A stretch of 11,590 nt of DNA from Candidatus Woesearchaeota archaeon CG10_big_fil_rev_8_21_14_0_10_32_9 (GTDB lineage Archaea > Nanobdellota > Nanobdellia > Woesearchaeales > 21-14-0-10-32-9), in assembly GCA_002762915.1 (NCBI GenBank), contig PCYF01000005.1:1-11590 (forward strand), written 5' to 3'. Each line of letters starts with the position of its first letter. The first letter of the stretch is position 1. Shown piece after piece: positions 1 to 9,000 of the stretch. The position numbers were made by a program, and so were the translations under genes. The notes beneath the pieces were generated by a model. The model worked only from the letters and a program-made list of their open reading frames with translations, was not told the origin of the DNA and made no database searches.

Positions 1-3000
1 TGAATCTTGTCTATTTTCTACTTCTATTTTTAGTAATTCTTTTCTTAGTTTCTCAAAATTAGGTATTGTTAATGTTGCTTTTAATTCTTTGGAGGTTTTT
101 ACCGCAGTTAAATTAAATTGAGTTTGATTAGTTGTTGAGTTTACATTAGAAGTATCATTAACAGTTGCATCTGTACTTCCTCCAACACCTCCAGCACCTC
201 CTCCCGCAGGAAGAGTAGAATTTTGCGGCGTTGGAAGTCTCAGGGCGTTAATCGTTCCTATAGGTTGATTCCAATCAGAGTATGATTTTCCATCTGTTGA
301 TCTGCATCTTAATCCTACACCTAAGTATCTTGAATTGGTAACATCCCATGTAAATATTCCTCCTGAAGTTGTAGCGAGCGGATTCCAATTCGATCCCAAT
401 CCATACTGTATTTCATATTGTATTACATCTCCCTCATCTGGATCTGTGCTTCCGGAACAAGTTATATTCAAATAATTGTAATATGTTTTTCTATCTAGTG
501 CCGGAGTTAAAGTTGTTGGAGTTGTTGGAACTACATTTAGAATTTGAGCCGCTTGTGAGTTTGCAGATGTACCATCTTGATCCCCATCACTAGGAGTTAA
601 TTGAACTGTCCAAAGATCTCCTTGTTTTGTTTCTTTGTTTGAAATTATGTTGGAATATTCTCCGGCAAGTTCTGCTTGATAATCCGCCAAAATTTGTTCA
701 GATGATAAAGCACGCGCGTACATTTTTACTTCATCTATCGTTCCGTTAAAGTTCCAACCATTTTCAAAGCCACTTCCAATACTTACATTGCCATATAGCG
801 TTACATCAAATTGAGGAATTTGTGTTGATGCTTGTTTTTGTCCATCAACATATATGGAAATATGAGTTGAATTTTTTACTCCAACAACTTGATGCCATTG
901 ACCATCTGTTACTGTTGTTGTGCTTGTTGCGCTGAATGAGTCTGTGTAATTTGTTCTATAGAGTACGAATGATGCTTTTCCATACGCACCCAAATTTACC
1001 CAATCATAAACAACAAGTCTATACGTACTTTGATATCCTGATCCATTCCAAGCATTTATTATTCCTTGGTATTGTTGATTGCTTGAGGTTTTTATCCATG
1101 AAGAAATCGTCCAAGAATTTGAACCCATTTGTAACGAAGAACTATGGTCTACAACAATTATATCATTTAGTCCATCAAAGGAATATGCTCCTCCAATTTT
1201 TCCACTAGTCGTCCAAGTTGGTTCTGTTCCACTTGTTCCATTTCCAAGAGTTCCATGATTACTAAATGTGCTGTAGTCATTTATCAAATCGTGTTGCGTA
1301 CTTGAAATATTATTGTTAAAAGGTAAGTTAAGTCTTTCTATGCTTACTCCTTTGTTTCTCCAGTCATTAATCACATAAACATTATCTTGATCTGAATCAG
1401 TTACATCATAGGACACAGCAATATCATCAGATGTTGCTATATCTGTTCCTGTTGTTTGAACATTTGATAATATTGGAGGAGTATTTTGTATTATTATATT
1501 ATTACTTCCTATCACAGATCCGTCAACTACTGAATCAGTAGGCGTAACAAATAAAGAAACATTATCTTTTTTCAGTATTTCTTGAGAAACTAAATCTCCA
1601 GAATATTGACTCATAAGACCAGAATCATAATTATTTTTTATTTGTTCTGGAGATAATATTCTATTGTAAACTCTTACTTCGTCAATTATTCCGTCAAAGG
1701 AGAAATCATCACTATTACCCCAACCGACTCTTAACTCATTTGTGTTTTGGAAATTTGGAGTAAACCAAGACACAGTTGTAGAAGAATCTAATACTCCATT
1801 AACATATATTTGTATTTCTTTAGTATCATTGTTAAATGTTGCTACAACGTGTTGCCAAACATTTTTCTGTGCATAAGCAGATGATTCTAAACCTGCGTAA
1901 TTAAATCCATCTCCCATGAAGAATTCAAATTTGTTATTTGTTAAAATCACTAATGTAAAATGTCTAAATGTGTTGAAATCTCCTTTTGTTACTATTGATT
2001 TTATTTTGTAATCATCGCTCCCTATTTTATCTGGTTTTATCCAGGCTTCTACAGTAATGCGTGATAAGTTTTGTATTAGTTGAGAATTTTGAACTTCTAT
2101 AAAATCGTTTACTCCGTCAAAATTGAATGCTCCACCAACTCTTCCAGAACTTGTCCAATCGGGAATTGAAGTTGATCCGTCTCCTTGTCCTAATTTCGCA
2201 ATTAATTGATTCTGTGAATACTCATTTATTTCTGTTGCTCCAACAGGGTTCGTGTTAAAAGGTAAAATTATTTGAGAGATTCCTGTCGCATTTATTCTCC
2301 AATCCAATATACCATATACTTGCAAACCATTATATCCTGTTGTTGATATTTGCGAGAGGAGGTATCCAGATGATCTATTATTCTGATCAGTGCTAGATAT
2401 TTGAATTTGATCAACTGAAGGAGCATTACTATACAACTTATTATTGTACCAATATTTTAAGTCTGAATTTGTTTGTCCTTCTGCAGTTCTACCTCCAGTT
2501 GTTCCATTGTACCATGCAGTATTTGTTTGAGTGGTTGCATCCAAGCCATTGCTTGTTAGAAGTGGCCACCATCCGGTATTGTTAGCCGAAGACATATTTT
2601 GAGCGCTGTTTATGAAAACTTTTTGAGCTAGATCAGCATAATCTTTTTCATTAACATTACTATTAAAGAAATTATTTGAAGAATCTAAAATTATCATTCC
2701 TTCTTGAGTTACATTTTGAACTTGAATATTTCTAACACTGTTGTTATCTGATTTATTCAAAAGAACTCCTACATTTGTTATAATTATACCTTCAATACCA
2801 ACAGAATTTATTAGAGAATTAGTGATATTTTGAAGCTCCATAGCGTAAACAGTTGAATTAATTAAAATAATAGAGTTTATGTTGTTGTTATTTGAATCTT
2901 GCATTTTTATTCCTTTAGTATTATTGACAGCAATATTAGAGTACTCCTGTTCATCACTTTGCGAAGCATATATTGCTAAACCTTCAACATCTTCAATCAA

Positions 3001-6000
3001 ACAATTAGTTATAATTATGTTATCAGAGTCTACTATTTGGAATGCTTTTGCAGTATTTGTTAAAGATGTTACATTTTTTATTTTATTATTTTGACAATCT
3101 ATTGTTATATTGTTTTTCAAACTAACGTCAAAGCATACATCTTGTTTATTTTCAATATTTGAAAGCAAGGCATATTTTACATCATTACTAAAAGAGTTTG
3201 TACAGTCGTTTAATACGCCATAAACAATCACAGGCGTTGAGTTTCTTGATTTTATTTCTCCAGAATCAGTCTCCGCAGTTATTTCAAGCACCCATGTGTC
3301 CCCAACAGTTAAATCAGTAACACTAGTTATATTTGTTAAAGATTTAGTTTGATATCCCACATAAGTTCCTGTTTTATTTAATACGCCGTTTTTATACCAC
3401 GTATAATTAACATTTAGTGTTGGTTGTTGAGCAGTTATGTTCACGAGTCCGAATATTTCAGATGTTGAAATAAATAAAGTTCCATCATCTTGATTAATTA
3501 AATCTAGACGAACTATTCCTAAGCCTATATTATTTTCATACCACCAATTTAAACCTAAATTAGGAGTGAGATCGCTATCTTTTCCTCCTTCTTGGCCGCC
3601 ATACCAAGCAGTTTGTGCTTGTTGTAATGAGCCAGTTCCTAAATCATTTAACGTAGGCCACCAACCAAGATTTCCTAGTGAACTAGCATTTTGATTTGAA
3701 TCTGAATAGAATTTCTGATTAGTGTTTTGATAATCAAATTCATTTGAAACATTATTAAAATAGTTATTTGTTGAGTCAAACAAAGATATTCCTTTTTGCA
3801 CAGTATTTTTTATTGTTACATTGCTAAAAGAATTATTTTGTGCACGATATAATTCCAAACCATTTTCTGTAGCGCCATCAATCAACAAATTCGCGAAGGT
3901 AAAATTATGTCTTCTATCAAAATATATTCCCTTTCTTTGATTAAGCAAACTTAAATTGTTAAATGTTGAACCGGTCGGTGCTTGAACGTTATTTGGCGTA
4001 GTATATGAATAAAATGAGTAATTTGAATTATTAATAATGACGTTATTGAAAACACAGTTTCCTCCCAAATTCATAGTATACAAGCCATAATAATAACCAT
4101 CAATAGTCATATTGTCAACGACAGTATAAGTACCAGTATATCTATCTCCAGAATCCCAGATACTAAAACCATAACCATAAGAATCATTTTTCATATAAAC
4201 ATTTCTTAAAGTATTGTGTTCTGCGGATTCAAATCTTATTCCATAAACATCATTAATAGTTATATTTGTTAAAATGTTATAATTCGATAATATGAAATAT
4301 ATTCCTTTCTGATTATTTCCATAAGTTACTAAATTCGAAATATTATTATAATTTCCTCCCGCCGCAATGTTGAATCCGACCGCATTGTTAAAAATAGAAG
4401 TTATATTATCATACACATTATATGATGGCTGTTGAGATCTTACTCCATCTATTGTATTATTATAAAGAGTCATATTTTCAAAATGATTTCTATGTGATGT
4501 TGCATCAACATACACTCCAAAATCATTCAATCCAGAAGTTATATTACTTATACTATTATCTGTTGAACCACTTAACGTTATTCCTCTATCGAATTTTTTA
4601 AAATTACAATTTTTTACAGTTATGTTCTTAGAGTTTGCATCAATATGTAACCCATATGAATTAGGCATGTTTATTCCTGAAATAGTTTTACCCTGGCAAT
4701 CAAGAGTAATATTCTGTTGTCCAACAATGTGAATACAAGTTTTTGAATAATTTTCTACATCAATAGTTAGGAAATAATCTTTGTTACTTTCATAATTATT
4801 AAGACAAACTGCTTCTTGAGTTATCGAATTATTGTACCAATATGCTAAGGATATGTTTAATGTTAAATCGGAATTTCTTCCACCAGATAATCCGCCATAC
4901 CAAACTGTGTCCCCAACTGTTTGAACTGTTCCTCCTAGATTTCCAAGTTCTGGCCACCAACCATAGTTTAGTTGTGAAGATAAGTTTTGATTAGAAAAGG
5001 ATATTATTTTCAAAGTTGTGTTTTGAATAGAATCATAATTATTTGAGTTTGCATAAAATAAATTATTGCTACTAAAAGAATCTATATCTATCCCTTCAGA
5101 CAAAGAGCTTATTTCATTACTTTCGATATTACTATCTATTGTGTGATCAAGAACAATACCTTTATCAAAATTTTGCAAAATACAATTTTTAATAGTAATA
5201 TTTTCACTATTGTTCAATATTATTGCAGAAGTTCCAAGTACATTTTCTCCAGAGATTAAGTTATTTTGACAATCTATAACAACATTTTTTTTATCATTAA
5301 TATTTAAGCAAGTTTGAGATTTATTAGTAAGATTTCCCAATAAGTTGTAAGAAGTATCATTTTCAAGTAAAGGATTACAAGTATTTATTCCTGAAGTTAT
5401 ACCCCCATACCAAGTTGTAAGAGATTCATTACTAGATAAGTCAGCATTAGCGCCGTAAATATAATTATACCACGCAGTTAAATCTTGTTGTGTTATTCCT
5501 TGTCCATCTGAATATATAGTCGGCCACCAGCCTAAATTTAATGTCGAACTAGTATTTTGAGAACTAATTGAATAAAATTTGGAACTGCTATCATTTATGT
5601 AATCCAATTCATTACTTACAGCTTCAAAATAGTTATTTGAACTAGAAGGTCCCAAGAATATTCCTTGCATCGTGCTATTAGTGATAGCTAAGTTTGCAAC
5701 TTGATTATTTGAACTTGAAGAGAAATAAATTCCATTGTAAAATTTCTCAATGTTACAATTTCTTATAGAAATGTTCTGAGAATTTAATAGACGTATACCA
5801 TATGTTCCCAAAGTATTTGTTCCAGACAATGTTATTCCCTGGCAATTCAAATCAATATTTGATTGTCCATTTATATCAAAACAAGTAGTTGAAATACTTG
5901 TAAGATCATTACCTACAACATAATTATATCTTATGTTAGATGTGAGTGAAGTACATCCACTAAGAAGGATTTGGTTATTATACCAATATTTCAAAGACGA

Positions 6001-9000
6001 ATTTGGAGTTCCATCTGCGTTTTCTCCTCCAGAAATCCCATCATACCATGCAGTTTTTGTTTGAGTTGTAACATTTGTTCCATCTGAATCTAATACTGGC
6101 CACCAACCTTTATTTTCAGATGAACTCACATTTTGAGCAAGAGTTGAAACAAATCTCTGACTAAAACCAGCATAATCAATGTTATTTTCATTTGCGTGAA
6201 AATAATTTGAATAAGATGATGGTTTTATGTATATTCCATAACTAGAAGAATTTATTATTTTATTTCCTATAAATACTTGATTATTTGTTTTTTCTTCAAG
6301 ATAAAATCCATATGCAGCATTTTGTATTGTATTATTAATAAATTTATTATCGACAATCGGGCCATCTCTTCTTGCATAATCTCCTATATAAAATGCGTAC
6401 GAACAGCTATATCCTTGAGTGCAATTAAATTTATTATTTTCAAAAGTGTTATTTGTAAGACCTTTTAAGTACCACGCCGGAATAAGCCAGAATCCTCTCC
6501 AAGTATTTACAACAGTATTGTTTCTTATAATGTTATGGTCATTTCCTTCAATTTGTATTTGTGCCCCACTAATATAATTATTATCAACAATATTATTGCT
6601 ACTTGTTTCCCAAACAATTATTATGGTGTTTGTTAAATTATTTGAGGTTATGTTATTATAGGAAGAAGACCACATCGTTATTCCTTGTCTGCAATTTCCT
6701 GTAACACTATTATTATACACAAAGGTGTATGGTGAACTTTGAAGAATTATTCCCCCCATATTGTAATACCACCATTGATCTCCAATCATTCCGCAACTAT
6801 TGTGTATTAAAGAAGAATTAGAAATGTTGTTATATTGAGCTGATTGTAAATATATTCCACCATAATTATTATTACTTGAAGTAACATTAGTTATAGTATT
6901 ATATCTAGAAGAGTATAGTCTTATTCCATCATATTTACTACTGTCTACTGTTACATTTTGTATTTTATTGTAACGCACATTCGAGCCATACATATATATT
7001 CCGTGATAGAAGTCAGTTAACTTACAATTTTTTATTGTTACATTGGTTGTTGTTCCAGATAAATAGAACCCGTAGGTTCCATCAGTATCCAAACCATCTA
7101 AAGTATATCCTTGACAATCAAAAGTTACGTTCTTTAAATCATACATATCAAAACACGTCGAGTTATAATCAGCAACGCTATTTAACAAAACATAATCTCT
7201 ATTATTTTCAAAAGATACTCCTGCAACTCCACATGAAGATATTCCTATTGCTCCTGTTCCTTGTTGAGTTGTTAGTGGACCATAATCTATTACTCCTGAT
7301 GTTACTTTTCCTTGAGACGTTACAGAATTGTATGGATATCCTGCACCACTTGAACCATAATAATATCCTGGAAAGTCTGTTGAGGAAACCATTCCTTTAA
7401 CTTCAACACTTCCATTCAAAACATTAGGCCAGAAATTACCAACTGCACTTCCACTAATTGTTGTGTTAAAATAATTTCCTCCTGCAGCATCATTTACAAA
7501 TACAGAATTATTTGAAGAAAAATTATTATAATAAAATAAATTATATGAGCCCTGAAGCCATATGCTTGAGTTTTCTTTAAATGTATTATTAATTAATGCA
7601 TTACCTCCCCCTTGAATAAAAACAGTACTATTCGTATTAATGTTTCCATCAGATATATTATTTCCAGAACTTTCAGGATCTATCCAATAAGGATGAATAT
7701 ACGAAGTTACATTAATTCTTGTAAAAATATTATTATTTGAAGATCCTATGAAAACTCCAACAGATTCATTAGATATAATATTTAAGTCACTTAATTCACT
7801 AAGAGTGGTAGTTGACAGAGTTAAAGCAAAATTATTAAATGAAGCAACTATATTTGAATGATCAACAAACACATTACTTGATTGTCCAATACTTAGAGCT
7901 TGGGCATTAGAATTTGAAGAAATATTTGATAAAGTTATGTGAACATTAGAATTATTTAGTATCGAAATTCCCACACCAGAAGAAACATTAACTTCTTGTA
8001 TAAGCCCATATAGATTATTCTCAAAATTTATCGATCTATAAAAATCATTAATATTGCAATTTTGAACAGTTGTATTAGATCTATTTGAATAAACTCCTTG
8101 AGTATAAGCATTTGGCGAAACCCATCCGTTTCCAGTCACCGAGAATCCTGCACAGTCAAGAGTTACATTATCTGCGCTTACTGTGAAACATGTTGCATCA
8201 TTTATTGAAACGCTTTCATTAAGAGTGTACCCCGTGTTTGCAACATTCAGATCCTGACAAGTATTAATTGAAAGAGTTGTATAATTTTCTGCAGTTCCAT
8301 TTACAAATCCAAGATATCCTTCAGTTAAATTATTTGTATAATTTTTTATCAAGGCATTATATGCATTTAATTGTGAGAAGTATCTTCCTGATTCATTTAT
8401 TACATCTCCTGTATTAACAAGTAATCTTTTCATGTCTTGATAATTCATTCCATCTTCAAGAAGATCAGCTGCAGCTCCTGCAACAAATGGAACAGACATA
8501 CTTGTACCGCTTACAGTTACTGTTGCGCCATCAATTCTTTTTGTTTGAATTTCTTGTCCGGGCGTTACGAGTAGGGTTGCATCATTGTAATTTGAAAAAG
8601 CTGCAATAGTATTATGTTTAGTACTTGACGCTACAGGAATTGCTTTACTTGCACAAGCTGGTGCTTTTACAAATTCTGTTCCTTCATTTCCTGTTCCTGC
8701 AAAAATTATTATTCCAGCATCTGCGAGTTGATTAACTTTTTGTGAAACAATATCTTCATCACAATATCCATCAAATCCTCCTGCGCCTATGCTTAAAGAA
8801 ATTATGTCTACATTTTGTGCTTCGCAGTATTCTAATCCCGCAATTATGTCAGAAGCATATCCTTGACCGTATTCATTTATTGCTTTAGCAATTATTAATT
8901 TTGAATCCGGTGCACTCATCAATATAGGATAAGTTACTTGTGTTCCGTGTCCTTGATCATCCAAGAATGTTTCATTTCCAGTTATTACATTTTTACCTTC

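Noticed and set aside
936..1208. Plus-strand open frame of 90 codons
   Set aside because: It lies wholly inside the LamG 2 coding region of the giant minus-strand gene; the translation has no domain pattern and no start context.
2879..3094. Plus-strand open frame of 71 codons with hydrophobic stretches
   Set aside because: It is antisense to module f. Its hydrophobic look comes from reading Asn/Lys-rich codons in reverse.
6277..6468. Plus-strand open frame of 63 codons, rich in Ile/Phe/Cys
   Set aside because: It is antisense to the long helix of module b; low-complexity shadow of AT-rich rungs.
7035..7400. Plus-strand open frame of 121 codons
   Set aside because: It is antisense to the end of module a and cap b. 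The translation is Leu/His/Asn-rich without recognisable motifs, while the minus strand reads clear beta-helix caps.
2440..8259. A CRISPR array or DNA-level tandem repeat
   Set aside because: The similar stretches recur at irregular distances of hundreds of bases and keep frame; they are protein module repeats with diverged DNA.
7236..8259. A NosD copper-maturation function
   Set aside because: Only the beta-helix fold and the NosD-type ending match. There are no neighbouring nos genes and the domain is fused to a protease, so the fold name should not be read as the function.
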